NCBI GenBank assembly: GCA_011800805.1
Contig: MPNW01000021.1
Coordinates: forward strand, 612,551-676,550
DNA from: Hirudo medicinalis
Lineage: Eukaryota; Annelida; Clitellata; Hirudinida; Hirudinidae
DNA: 64,000 nt
Reading direction: 5' to 3'
A program made the position numbers and the translations under genes. Each line of letters starts with the position of its first letter. Within the stretch, counting starts at the first letter, position 1. Shown here piece after piece: positions 12,238-26,716 of this stretch. The notes beneath the pieces were generated by a model. The model was not told where the DNA came from. It made no database searches and saw only the letters and a list, made by a program, of their open reading frames with translations.

Positions 12238-14209
12238 AAAAATAATCAACAAAAACAGATTAATTAGTCGAGAGAATTGTCGACAATCATTCGCATCGAA
12301 GCTCAAATGCCCGGATTGCTCAAATGGCAACTCGAGCGAGGGTAATGAAAGTGCAATGCAATCAGAAGAAAATAACTTATTCTTATTAATTAACTTATTC
12401 TTATTAATTAACTTATTCTTATTAAATAACTCATAATTACAAATTAATTCACAGTCATTACTAATTATAATTATTAATTAACTCATCATTATTAATTAGG
12501 CCATTGTAAATAATAAAAAATGGGTAAATCAATAACATGCCATGCATAAAATGTATTCATTAAAAACCTTGATGTGTTCCGGCTTATCGAGAGAGGCAGA
12601 ATTATTTTCTGGTAATGGTGATAACGATTTTGGTGAGGATGACAGATGATTGAATGATGAAAGTGTTGGCGATGATGATGGCAGAGTGTCGACTCCCGTC
12701 AGTTCGGACTTCGATCGCTTCTCGAGATTTCGTTTCCTTGCTTTCTTTCTCTCGGACTTGTCCATGCCTTCGATGCAGTTCCTCTGACCTGTGGTTGGAA
12801 TTGTGAATTCATATCATAAAAACATCGAGACGCTAACGACGGCACGAGCAAATCTTTGTCCGAATTCGATATCGAGTTGTGGTAATTAGTTGCCTCGTCA
12901 AAGTAATAAATGTTTGTAGCTCTTGCATACTTTAAAATAATTTTAAGAAATAAACCCAATAAAATACATTAGCGACCATAAATTAAGTGCGATCGTCCTC
13001 CATAAATTATTCTTGCCGTTGCCGAAAAACCGAACCCACCCGATCTCTCTCTCCGGATGGACCGAGCGAACCTGTGCATCAACTCCCCGTCGCAAGAATC
13101 GTCCGAGGCAGTCGACGACGTTTCCACCTTGATGCTGTTCACAGTTTCCACTTCTTTTACCTCCTCTTCGTCATCGTCCTTGTCGCCAAACAACTTCTCG
13201 ATCACGTAGAAGCTCAACAGACCGGCGAGAACCCATCCACCCATGGACCTGTATCCCGAGAGGTCGCTGGAATCTGAGGTGGAAAAGAAATTTCGCCGAT
13301 TTAATTATTTTAATAATTAATAATCGATAATTAATAATCAAAGCAATGATGTCAGTAGTTGGTTATTATTTAATCACAATGTTAAAATTTGTATTTTAAG
13401 TCATTTTCTTCAAAAACTTCTACTTCCAATCTTAAGTAAAACTTAAAATATTCCCTAATCCTTCAAAATCACAAAAATCTTCACCCCATCCAGACATTTC
13501 AATACCACGTAAAAAAGCAATCGGCAATTGCAATCATTGACAAGCAACATTTAAGTTTCCAAGCAAACTTTTGTCCACATGGATCCAAGCTTCTGGCAGA
13601 AGATGGAGGAAAACATCACCAAGGAGACCACCCACTGCAAAACTCAACAGCATCTGAAGTCTTCCATTGGAGGCTGAATAAGTTTGATAATAACTTTGAA
13701 TTAAAAAACATAAAGCTGCTGATGATATCATTATTTCACTAATAACACCTACAAATAAACATTGCCAGAATGAATTTATTCAAAAAGGCTACATATCTAA
13801 AGGTTATTTAAGATAAACTTTTAAAATTAAACATTTTATCCATAAATGAAATGGTAGCAAAAGATGAATGCCGACCTTTACTCTTCAGTCCAGCTCCACA
13901 ATTCACAGGAATTACCAGCAACGGAAACAATCCCGTCAGTCCTACCAAGCCAGCTGATATTGACGAATACAACCACACTCTCCTTGGGTGACCCCAAACT
14001 TTCTCTTCGAACCATTTCGTCCACTCGTCAACTACCGACTTCCCATCTGTATCTAGTTTTCTGAATCTGTGCTTGAACGTCTGCAGCGACCTTGCTCTAT
14101 GTATTTCGGAAAATGTCGGAGCTATGAGCAAGATGACACAGAACACAAGGAGGAAAAGGGAAAATTTTCTGGCAAGACCCGGAACCATTTCTAGAAACCA
14201 GAGATTCAA
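9949..14209 (-). CDS. SLC39A13: ZIP13-type zinc transporter (SLC39A13-like)
   Basis: Nine exons in order: 14209-13876, 13673-13542, 13273-13040, 12788-12568, 12010-11921, 11500-11387, 11142-11073, 10656-10557, 10024-9949. Phases agree throughout and give 456 aa (449 if the second Met at 14188 is used; that start is followed by a hydrophobic leader). ZIP hallmarks are present: [20 protein letters not shown] in TM2, DNFTHG (about 320-325) in TM4, and HEIPHEIGD (about 349-357) in TM5, which are the metal-coordinating residues. The C-terminal [13 protein letters not shown] segment fits the last membrane span. The ZIP13 group moves zinc across ER/Golgi or vesicle membranes. The loop between TM3 and TM4 (exons 3-4) is long, acidic and then Ser/Lys-rich, and makes the protein longer than vertebrate ZIP13. 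ZIP7 is the main alternative. The weakest junction is the exon 2 donor (GTCAAT). Confidence 0.9.
10391..10485 (+). repeat. Dispersed repeat, family 2, copy 1 (intronic)
   Basis: GTGCAGGCTGGGTT..GCGAACG at one end and GGCCAACCTGCAC at the other form an imperfect inverted repeat. A closely similar copy lies at 47051-47163 and a partial one at 51120-51185. It sits in the last ZIP13 intron. Confidence 0.7.
11699..11766. repeat. ATT microsatellite, intronic
   Basis: Two ATT runs broken by a duplicated ACATTATGTTATT-like segment, in a ZIP13 intron. Confidence 0.9.
12366..12432. repeat. 19-bp tandem repeat, 3 copies
   Basis: Three copies of a TTAACTTATTCTTATTAAT-like unit in a ZIP13 intron. Confidence 0.85.
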
Positions 14210-15117
14210 AAAAATATCACCAGGTCACAACACGTCCCTAATCACGTATTCCCTCAACTCGACAGAGAACCCCTCTTCAGGCCGTTGGGAACAAAGCACC
14301 AAAAGCCCGATCACGTACGTCAAGTCCTAAAAAAAAACATTTTCTCAGAGATGGGTAGTTTAGAAATTGTAAATTATTTTATTTTACTTAAATATGTAAG
14401 ATGCAATCGAATTCGGTTATAGTTTTATCCATAAGTTGCCGCCCACTAACAAGAGTGAGTTCGATATAAAAATATTCGATAGATTCAGAAATAACTTCTC
14501 AAACAGGTTCTTATCGTTCCGCTCTAACGAAGTTCTAAATTCTTTCTAAATCAGTTTTGGGCACTTTTCGTATTATCCCGTCTTGTTTTAATTTTTAAAT
14601 TTGTGAAAGTAAGGTAAGTAAATTGGAAAGACTGAAGAATCCCCTGGATTATCTAAATTTATATGCTTTACTAGATTCATGTAAATTTTTTTAATAAAAT
14701 CCTAAATAATCTATTACGAGCACTTTGGGAGATATCTTATTATCTAACTTGGGCATCGCATACCACCAGAGATGAACGACATATGAATATTAATTAGCTA
14801 ACTGATAATTTTATAGGCAATCCTTAAGAAATGGTCAGTGAGGACGGTTTGTAAATGACTTGTTGACTCGGTGGACCACAAAATAAAATAAAGCTTGACA
14901 AAAATTTACTAATAGCTTATCGTCACGCAGCTGTTACTGTTGGGCTGATCTTTGGTTAGTAGGCCTTCAGCAAATATGTAAGCATATGTTATAATATTTA
15001 AGTTTCAAGATTAGTTGAGCCTAATGAACGTCTCATATTAGCAATGATTTGTTCAGATAGCAGAGTGAAGACAACATTTCGTCCCAATACCGAATGATGT
15101 AGCAATCGTGTGATGTA

Positions 15118-15177
15118 TTAATAATAATAATAATAATAATAATGATAACGATAATGATAATGATAATGATAATGATA

Positions 15178-15214
<37 letters not shown>

Positions 15215-15308
15215 TGATGATGATGATGATATTGTGATGATATGATGATGATATGGTGATGATATTGTGATGATATGGTGATGATATGGTGATGATATTG
15301 TGATGATA
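15118..15308. repeat. Compound AAT/GATAAT/GACGAT/GATATGGTG microsatellite
   Basis: AAT triplets grade into GATAAC, GACGAT and then a 12-bp GATGATATGGTGAT-like repeat that runs into the gap. Confidence 0.95.
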
Positions 15309-15446
15309 NNNNNNNNNNNNNNNNNNNNNNNNNNNNNNNNNNNNNNNNNNNNNNNNNNNNNNNNNNNNNNNNNNNNNNNNNNNNNNNNNNNNNNNNNNNN
15401 NNNNNNNNNNNNNNNNNNNNNNNNNNNNNNNNNNNNNNNNNNNNNN
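15309..15446. other. Assembly gap, 138 N
   Basis: Run of N inside microsatellite DNA. Confidence 1.
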
Positions 15447-15534
15447 ACGATCAAGTCGCGCAATAATGAACAGAATAAAATAAAATCTAAAATTCCAAAA
15501 ATTGAGACAACAACAACAAAATACAACAACAACA

Positions 15535-15574
15535 AAAATACAATAATAACAACAATAATAACAACAATAACAAT

Positions 15575-15606
<32 letters not shown>

Positions 15607-15613
15607 GATGATG

Positions 15614-15657
<44 letters not shown>

Positions 15658-15728
15658 GACGATGGCGATGGCGATGGCGATGACGATGACGATGACGATG
15701 ATGATGATGACGATAATAATAATAAGTT
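15535..15728. repeat. Compound AAC/AAT/GATAAT/GATGGC microsatellite
   Basis: Right-hand part of the repeat region that surrounds the gap. Confidence 0.95.
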
Positions 15729-16666
15729 CATTAAACAGGTAACTGCAACTGCTACTTCAAATTGAGCTTTTGTGAAGTTCAAACTACCAATTTAGTGATT
15801 CTGTTGTTCTCAGCCAAACTTCAACTTTAACCTTGTACCTTGGAACAGTTGTTCTAGTAATTAAAATATTTGAGACTTTAACAAAGGTGGCATAACAAAA
15901 CCAAATAACTCACTTGGACTTTATCTCTAAAGGCTTTTGTGTAGCCGGTAATGACACAGTTGGACCAATAAAATGGTAATGATTGTTAGTAGCCGTAACG
16001 GTTGCAGCAGGCATTGAAAATGTTTTCATTACAACCAAAAGGCAAATGCTTATAAAACTAGAAGCAACTTTGTAAATTGACCGTAACTACAAACAAAACG
16101 CCCAAGTGAATCCCAATACCGCTAGAAGTGAATCAATGCTGGCTCCCTTCTTTTTGAAAAGTCAAGAAATTAACAATACTTTATTGAGCACGAACTTCCT
16201 AATGACATTATTGATGGACAAAAAATAACACTCATCTTCATGAATAAAAATTGAAAAACAAAAACCTCAGGTGAACCTGCATTCCACTGGAATGCTTAAA
16301 AATAAAGACTTCTACAGTCCATTTAAGCTCATTTAAAGTAATTGTTAATTATTTGAACAATGATCAACAAAGTTTGACAAATGGCAGCTCAAATACTCCA
16401 TCAGATTGAAGCCTTACGTTAATGCAAACTATTACAGTACCATTTCAGCACAATATCACAAAGGCTTGAAAAATACTCATCTAATAAACTTGAGAGAAAT
16501 CAAAATGGCACCACATTACTTCAATCAAACTTTACCAAATTTTTACCCAATCAAACTTTATCAATTCTGACAAGAAAATATTGATTCAGCTTCTTAGCTT
16601 ACAGACATAATTACTAAGAATAGATCTTAAAATAAAAATAATTCTTTTCTTTAATCATCTGGAACT

Positions 16667-18488
16667 TCAGAGACCCTTGTTGTAGAATACCTTCTGGACA
16701 CTTGGTTTTCCCTTCAGCTTTTCCTGCAAGTGAGGCTCCAATTTGGCCACTGGCATGGAGCTGTTGAGAATGTTATTAAGCAATAAGTAGGAATTAATGA
16801 GTAATGTCTATTGATTCACAATTTAAACAAAAGTTTATAAAACATAAATAGTATAAATTTATGTAATAAAACCAAAACTTAAGGATAATCTTGATAATCT
16901 CAAATGATATAAAATGTTTTCATTATGCTTTCAAAAACAATTAATAAGTTCACTATGAAAACAAACCTTAGTTTGCTTATTTAACATATTATTTACCTAT
17001 CATAAATTATGACATTGTCAATCATTCTACAAAATAATATATTTTAAACCCTGAAAATGTCATTCTATAACTTGATACCATTTCATTTGGATATTATTTT
17101 TAGATCAAATTATCAAAATAATATGTAAATTAATTAAAGATCTATAATTTCAACCAATTGTACCTCTTCTGAGGGAAGAGAGCACAACACATGGGAGTTG
17201 CAAGAACCAAGCTGAATAAATTTGCATTTAATTAATAAATTATCAGAAATTTTATGGAACATAAATTTAAAAAATAGCAAAGGAAAATAATATTTCAACT
17301 CCATAAATCCATACATACTTAAAATGGATGTCTATGGAGTGTACAGAATAGAATTATTATAATTATATTAATATTATCAGAATTATTTCTAAATAAAAAT
17401 ATTAAAGTGATGATGGTAATCATTTAGGGATCAATAAATTTACTTAATGCATTAATAAGCACTGGTTTAAGTGACAAAATCATATGAAATACCAACCACA
17501 CTCCCACGAGTCCAATTTGAATTGGGGCGGCAAGAACTGGTCGTTTCTGAATGGAGATTCAAAGAATTAAATGAATTTCAAAAACATTTTTGAATAAGAA
17601 ATTCCAATTTGTAATTAATTGCAGCCAAGAACTTAAAATGTGATGTCAAAATTCGAATATTTACAATGAAACTGCTGAAGATAAAGATCAAACATTATAA
17701 AAACAGCACCTCACAAAATGTCACATCACGACAACATCACATCACAAAACATCACCTTAAGCAAATTCTTCTCCAGTCTAGCCATCACCAGCGGAGGAAG
17801 CACTATCGATGAAAATGATAAAAGTTGGCAAAAAAATGGCAATAAATATTTAAAATAATTTAAAGATGCATTAATTCAAGAAACAAAAAAGGAAGTTTCC
17901 TCTGAATAAAATAATACTTCAAAAGAGGCAAACAAGGGCTCAGCTCAGAAGCCTGGAGTTCAAAACTTACACATTCCAGGTGAAGCCATGAATATACGGG
18001 ACAGGGTGACTTGGGTTATGGCCTTCTTGGCAGCAACTGTTGACTCTCCCACTCTCTCTCCATCCTCTGTGAACACCGGGATTCCGTCAACAAGTTCTCT
18101 GGAGATGATAATTAATCATGAAGAGGATGATGATCTTAACCTTTGTCATAGTCATCATTTAATCTTTGCATTGCATGAGCCAATGAGCAATCATGGGATG
18201 AAGGAAATTTAGTTGCTGATTATTATAAAAATTAAAATTAGTTAAATTATTAAATTTATTTATCACCTGCTCCTCATGCAAGGGATGTTGATGGCATTTG
18301 AAACTGCAACAGCCACAAAGGGAACATATTTTCCAACCAATGATGGCATGGACTGCAAAACAACAGCCATCCAAACTTAAATAACCTCACCCATCTAGTG
18401 GATCAATAACTTTCTCAAAAAATTAATTAATTTTTCCAATAACAACTACTAAAATGGATGAACGTGATGATGTTGATGATGATGATGG

Positions 18489-18519
<31 letters not shown>

Positions 18520-20737
18520 CACAGTGATGAAAGCCTTTACAGCTGCTACCAAAAACTATGACTGTTAAACTTTGCATGGGACAAAGATCAAAGAAATTTG
18601 AGAGTTGGAGGTAAATAATATAATCACAAAATAACAATAATAATTATGATTAATATTATTAATCAAACATTATTTAATCCCAGTATTGGCTGATTACATA
18701 CCTGTCACACTAGTACTTAGAGAATAATTTCATGAGTAGTTATTAATAAATGAAAATTGATGAGGAAATGAATCCCCTCTTCAACCAACCCGAACAACTC
18801 TGTTGAAAAACAAGGCAGACGACAAAGCACCACCTGTTGCTGCCACATATGAAATTCCCAGCGTCCTTTTAAAAATAATAACATCCGAATCAACTGGATG
18901 TTGATACTCAAAATAATGTGTTTCGTGCAATGATAATTGAAATAAAATATTAATCTCTTACATTATTTAATATATTTTCCTTGCAAACTATTAAAAAAAA
19001 CATGCAATAAGTATAAAATACTGGCTTCGTCAGTCAAACTCAATTTGTATCATTATTATTAATTTTGTTATTTATGTCCTTCAAACACAGCCAGTTACTC
19101 GCCCTCAAAGAACCGGGCGATCGGGACGGTGCTCCCGCAACGGGACTCGAACGCTTGCTGCTACGACGAGAGGAAAGTCTCGAGCCATGCGGGAGCACAA
19201 TGCTCCTCGCTTTCATTACCTCTCGAGTTTAAAGCTGGTATGTGATTTAGGAAAATGCGAAAGTTGGAAAACACGGTTTACTAAGAATGGAATAGAGAAT
19301 GACTCGTGCAAATTTCAAGTCGCTATCGTTCACCATTTGGGAGGAGTTCTTGGGATGATGGACAGACATAAACATGCACTTTTCTGTTTTATATTATAGA
19401 TAATAAACATTGGCAACATTATTCAATTAATTAACAATTTATTCTAAGATTTAATGCATCCACACGTAAATATCTCATAAACATGATAATGTTATCATTA
19501 AAGAAACATCAACTTCAATAATTATTATCTCACTTGAGAGGAATGGGTGAGTCACCACTTCTGTTGGTGTAGTTGACAATGGCATTGAACGACTGGTTGA
19601 ACCACTGCCAGAATACGACAGCAGGTGTCGTCCTGAAGTCAGCAAACAAAACATGACTTTTGTGTCGGTGTTGTATTTCAAACAAAACATTATACAATAA
19701 AGCATATCAAATGCATTTTATTCTGCATGATATTTTGTGTGAGGCATCACAAAAATATGGAATAGAAAACTTCAAACAACTTAACAATGTGCTGGTTTCC
19801 ATAATGCGATGGTGACATTGGCTATGCAGTTCTCTAACTATTACAAATGGCACAACATTTAGAATGTTGCTATTAGAATTGTTATGAATGGCACGACATA
19901 GCTATTAAAATTAATGTAAACATATCAGAAAAAATGTTTTATCAGTAAATTAGCTTCAATTATCATACAAGTTATTTCAAGCTACTCATTTAAAATTAAT
20001 TAATGATATTTAAAATAAAAGCAGACAAGACATTGACCTGTAGAAGGTGAGCATGCACCCAACGATGGTCATGTTCATCGGCACCTGGGCCGACATCCTG
20101 CCCAAGATGAACATCTTCTCCCCGGTGTCGGGGTGGAATGCAGAGTCATACAAATTCTTTGCCCTCCACAACTCGTCAACTGTGAGACCTGGAGGTTCCT
20201 GCCCCTTCCTTCGAGGTCGAGTTCAAAAGGTTAATATCATGTTAATTTAAGTTGGAGTGCAATTGTAGCAAATAAATGCATCTTATAATACATAACATTT
20301 CTGTCTTCATAATCAGATATTTTTCAATGGAATTGCTTTAGAATGATTCAATATTTCACTTCAATGTTTTCACTTAATTAAGACTTTTTTAAGACTTTCT
20401 TTTTAATATTTCTAATATTTTGTTGTGCTTTTCAAGGCATAAAGTAATTCTTAGCTTGAATTTGAAGGTCAAAGAAACTTTAGCAACAAAAAAGTAAAGC
20501 TCTTATTAATTCAACAACTTATTTCCTTTAAAAGAGCCTGAGTACAATTTATAACTTGACTAAAAAACCAGTGGTTATTTTAACTAACCTGTACATTTCA
20601 ACCACTTTCCTGGCATTTTCCAGTTGAGAATTAGTTGCAAAAACATTGAGTGGGTTTGTTGTGATGAAAAAATGCTTTGCTCTGCCCATGTATGTGGACT
20701 GGTCATATCTTGGTTCCTCAATATTTATTCTACTCAT
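16667..20737 (-). CDS. SFXN: Sideroflexin (SFXN1/3-type mitochondrial serine carrier)
   Basis: Ten exons: 20737-20589, 20208-20038, 19632-19534, 18865-18799, 18352-18267, 18098-17971, 17802-17756, 17546-17497, 17211-17164, 16760-16667. All phases agree and give 312 aa, close to the usual 320. The N-terminus has [16 protein letters not shown]; then [49 protein letters not shown] and MASPGM; it ends KVFYNKGL, the conserved C-terminus of SFXN1/2/3. The family sits in the inner mitochondrial membrane with four or five spans; SFXN1 and SFXN3 import serine for one-carbon metabolism. Paralogue assignment (1/3 rather than 2) is from overall similarity only. Start chosen at the first Met, just before the conserved RYDQSTY/RAKHFF segment. 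Confidence 0.95.
18466..18520. repeat. GATGAT microsatellite, intronic
   Basis: Short GAT run in a sideroflexin intron; it produces a poly-His frame on the other strand. Confidence 0.9.
19129..19198 (-). repeat. tRNA-like hairpin (possible tRNA-derived repeat)
   Basis: 70 nt whose ends, GTGCTCCCGCA and TGCGGGAGCAC, are perfect 11-bp inverted repeats. Read on the minus strand it has TGGCTCGAGACT near the 5' end (A-box-like) and CGTTCGAGTCC near the 3' end (10/11 of the B-box consensus). It does not fold as a canonical tRNA: the T stem mispairs and the length is short. A tRNA pseudogene or tRNA-derived SINE head inside a sideroflexin intron is the best reading. Confidence 0.4.
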
Positions 20738-22087
20738 GGCTGTCCTTCAATTGTTAATAAACATTCAGCCTGTGTTAATATTCATTACAATAATTCAGTA
20801 GCTTTTAAATAAATTGCCTTTTAATAACTTACTTTATCTAGTAAAGTGTTAAATTAATTCAATTATTAGAAATATGCAGCTCTATATTCAGTAATTTCTA
20901 AACTAGGAATATGAATTTGTTATAAACTCACTTTGTCTAACAAACTGTTAATTCAAGTAACACCAAACGAACAATTCTAAACTGTAAATCTCTACAGGTC
21001 AAACGCGGGCACAGAACTTTCCTAAATGATACCTAAACACGAACCTCGCACACACGCCAGCCAAAGAAGAGATAACTCACAGGCTAAAGGTTAATAAAGA
21101 GACGTCTCCTCACTTGAACAAAGGGACCCACCCTCCGTGCGGCATTTCTCAGCGATTTAAAGTCAGAAAAACTGAGTCCCAATTTGTTTTTCTTAAAATA
21201 ATAGCACAGGTCCACAGCAGGCTTGCTACAGCATCATTTTTGCTTATCAGCTGAGGATAATTAATGAACAATTTATACCGCAATTGTCAAGGCAACGTAA
21301 ATAGCTGCTGGAAAATCTCAACAAATTGAATTCATAAGTTCAGATTGTTTTATAGTCATTCTCTTTCCAGCAAAGATTTATTTATATCATTAAAGTTGCC
21401 CAAACTTTAATCGACTTATTCAGTCCGAGTCTGTGCGTTCAATTGTGCTTGTGATTTAACCTGCTTTATCTCAGTTCATAGCGCTCCCCACTTTCTAAAC
21501 ACATCTTCATATGGTATTTTTCTTGGCTAGTGGTGAGAAACTAAGTTTTACAAGCTCTCAAGAATTCCAATTTTCCAGACCTGCTCGTTTGCCAGACGTA
21601 TTATACGTTTTCATACCTTAAGCTAAAATTGAGCGAAAAGCATTTAGATGAGAAAAACAAAGTATAGTTTTAACACTGCTTTTTGGTCACAAGTATTAAG
21701 CACATGTCAACCTCGAAGTCAAGTAAAGGAAATCCTCCCAAATTCAGAAAGGCTGTTAAAATAATTTGTGGTGCTATTACATAATCTTAAATATCTTCCA
21801 GAACGCACACCTCAAAGCGCTTCATCCAATAATGATAACAGGTGACGTTGGGAGAGCTCCAGGGATGGTTGAGCTCTTATGAGGTGGATAATGCGCAGCA
21901 GGAGAGGAATAAGAGAAGACTCTGTTGACGAGGGATTAAATAGACAAAACCTTTTTCCTTGTTAAGGAAACAATTCACAAGTCTACTTCATACAATTTCC
22001 CCACACTTCATCCAAATGCGGATATGATAACTGTATAAAACTCATTTGTGTATTTACATCCACTTCAATAAAAAAAGTATGAGAGTT
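20738..22087. other. Intergenic: sideroflexin 5' flank and RIOK2 3' flank
   Basis: No coding exon is seen. It contains the sideroflexin promoter, whose start site I cannot place, and otherwise unremarkable AT-rich DNA. Confidence 0.6.
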
Positions 22088-24716
<2,629 letters not shown>

Positions 24717-25003
24717 TGTTACAACTTAAGAAACGATCCTAGCACTGGTCAATACATGCTAGGTACAAAAATAAAAAGAGTGATAATACATTTTAAACAA
24801 CGAAACGAACGTCGTGATGCCTTGAAATAGTTTTATTAAAAAAATGTGATTAAATAAAATAAAATTAATAATCACAAATTAAATACGTTTTATATATTAA
24901 AATTTGCGAAATCCACTTTTATTGAAATTCGAAGGAAGTTATTGACTTCGTGTAAGGTATCTGCTGACGTTGATTGTTGGGGTTTGATTGCTCTGTCGGC
25001 GAC
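24717..25003. promoter_or_regulatory. Head-to-head promoter interval RIOK2/OSTC
   Basis: Only 287 bp separate the two start codons, so both 5' UTRs and core promoters must fit here. No TATA box is obvious for either direction. Shared regulation is an inference from the layout. Confidence 0.6.
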
Positions 25004-26198
25004 ATGGAAGCTCTTTACAGCATACCTTATTCGGTTTTGGAGTGCCCGAATTTGAAGATAAAGAAGCCGTCATGGCTTCATATGCCGTCTTCCATGGTTG
25101 TGTTCTCGTTGATCCTTGCCTCTTACTTTCTCGTCACAGGAGGTTGTTTTCGGATTTAAAAGTCATTTTTAGAGTAGGCAGTTTAAACTAAATTTATTTA
25201 ATAACCGCATTACTTTTATGTCAAATATAATATTTGATATCAAGGAAATGCAGTTATTGTTTTATCTGGTTTAAAGCCAAAAGGTCAACTTGAACTCAAA
25301 AATTGAAATTACTCTAGTTTAAATAACACAGCGAATATGCCTATTAATACTCTGAAAACGGAATCATGCCTTTTTAGTAATCCTAATAAACGTATTTTTT
25401 TGTGGATGCTACCTGTACACCAAATTCTAAGAGAAATTTAGAAATATTAGCCACTACATTCACTGTATGAAAACATAAAGTTTAAAATTATTGTTGTTGT
25501 TATTATTAAAGTCCAAAATTTGTTTGCAATCATGTGCAGGAATCATCTATGACGTGATAGTCGAGCCGCCTAGCATTGGATCAACAACTGACGAAAGAGG
25601 AAATTCAAGACCTGTAAGTCAATTGCTTCTTTATGCAAAATTAAGATTAAATTGGATTTTTATGAGATTTAATTAACAGAATCATAAATTGATTTCTTGA
25701 GTACTTTGATCAAGAAATGAATAAATAAATGTCATCAAATAACTGACATTGTCTCTTGTTAATTCAAGTCAAGCAATAAAGTGTCACTTAATTGGTTACG
25801 TTGTACTTTTTGTAAACAAGATTTTACAAATCTTTCATAAAATTCCAAACACAGGTGGCCTTCATGCAGTACAGAGTCAATGGCCAGTACATCATGGAGG
25901 GACTTGCGTCGAGCTTCTTGTTCTCCCTCGGTGGACTCGGTTTCATCATCCTCGATCAGACCAACAAACCCACCATGCCCAGGCTCAACAGGATCATCCT
26001 TCTCTCCATCGGCTTCGTCAGCATCCTCATTTCCTTCTTCATGTGCAGAGTCTTCATGAGGATGAAATTGCCGTGAGTGGTCTCCGTTGAATTTCAGTCG
26101 GCCATGTTATTTTTGAAGCAGTTTAACTAGGTAATTAATAATGAATTGACTGATTTACTTATTAATTTATTTGTTCCAGGGGATATCTTTCAGGCTGA
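25004..26198 (+). CDS. OSTC: Oligosaccharyltransferase complex subunit OSTC
   Basis: Four exons: 25004-25142, 25540-25613, 25855-26072, 26180-26198; phases agree, 149 aa, the same length as human OSTC (DC2). It begins [18 protein letters not shown] with the conserved [10 protein letters not shown], has a first span ([16 protein letters not shown]), the conserved [12 protein letters not shown] loop, [16 protein letters not shown], and two more spans ending [18 protein letters not shown] is the subunit that links the STT3A-type oligosaccharyltransferase to the translocon in the ER for co-translational N-glycosylation. The last exon codes only the final six residues. Confidence 0.97.
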
Positions 26199-26716
26199 GA
26201 AGGTTGTCCACCAAGGAACATTCATTTCACATTATGACTGTTAATGGCTTTGTTGGTTGTGTTTACTCCAGTCAATTGGATAGTAACATTGTTTTGTGTG
26301 GTTGTGCGTCATATAAATTCAAGTCTTTGCGACATTTGAGTCGAGGTTTGAGAGTTAAATGGGTCCTTTGAGTTTCAATATGAATTTGCCAAAAAGTTTT
26401 TACGTCCGTTAGATTTGTAGCTTGAAATGGGTAGGTGCCTAGCAGATCAGTTCAGTGCAAAGTGCTGCATCTCTGTAAGAGATAAAAGGGTCTTACCTCT
26501 CACTGCATGAACACATTCCTCGAAAAAACGAAACAAAACTTTGCAAAGAAACAAATCTCTATATTATATAAACTGCCTATGACTGATCAACATTCAATGG
26601 ATATATTATCGACAATTGTAAGCTAATGTATCCCCGGCGCTTAATTCACGAAATATTAAGAAATATGATAAGAATCTGTTAGTAAAGTTGGGAGCAGTGT
26701 GGAGGTTGGAATGGTT
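26199..26716. other. Convergent 3' flanks of OSTC and AP3M
   Basis: The two genes end facing each other with about 520 bp between stop codons; no further gene is seen. No clear canonical AATAAA was found for either gene in this interval. Confidence 0.6.

Larger units (their letters stand above)
14210..16666. other. Intergenic region upstream of ZIP13, downstream of sideroflexin
   Basis: No gene is seen. The centre is a large compound microsatellite interrupted by an assembly gap. The Ser/Leu and Ile/Val frames of 90-250 codons crossing it are repeat artefacts that also run through Ns. Confidence 0.7.

Noticed and set aside
15033..15782. 249-codon minus-strand frame
   Set aside because: It runs through microsatellites and 138 Ns; composition is only repeat-derived Ser/Leu/Ile.
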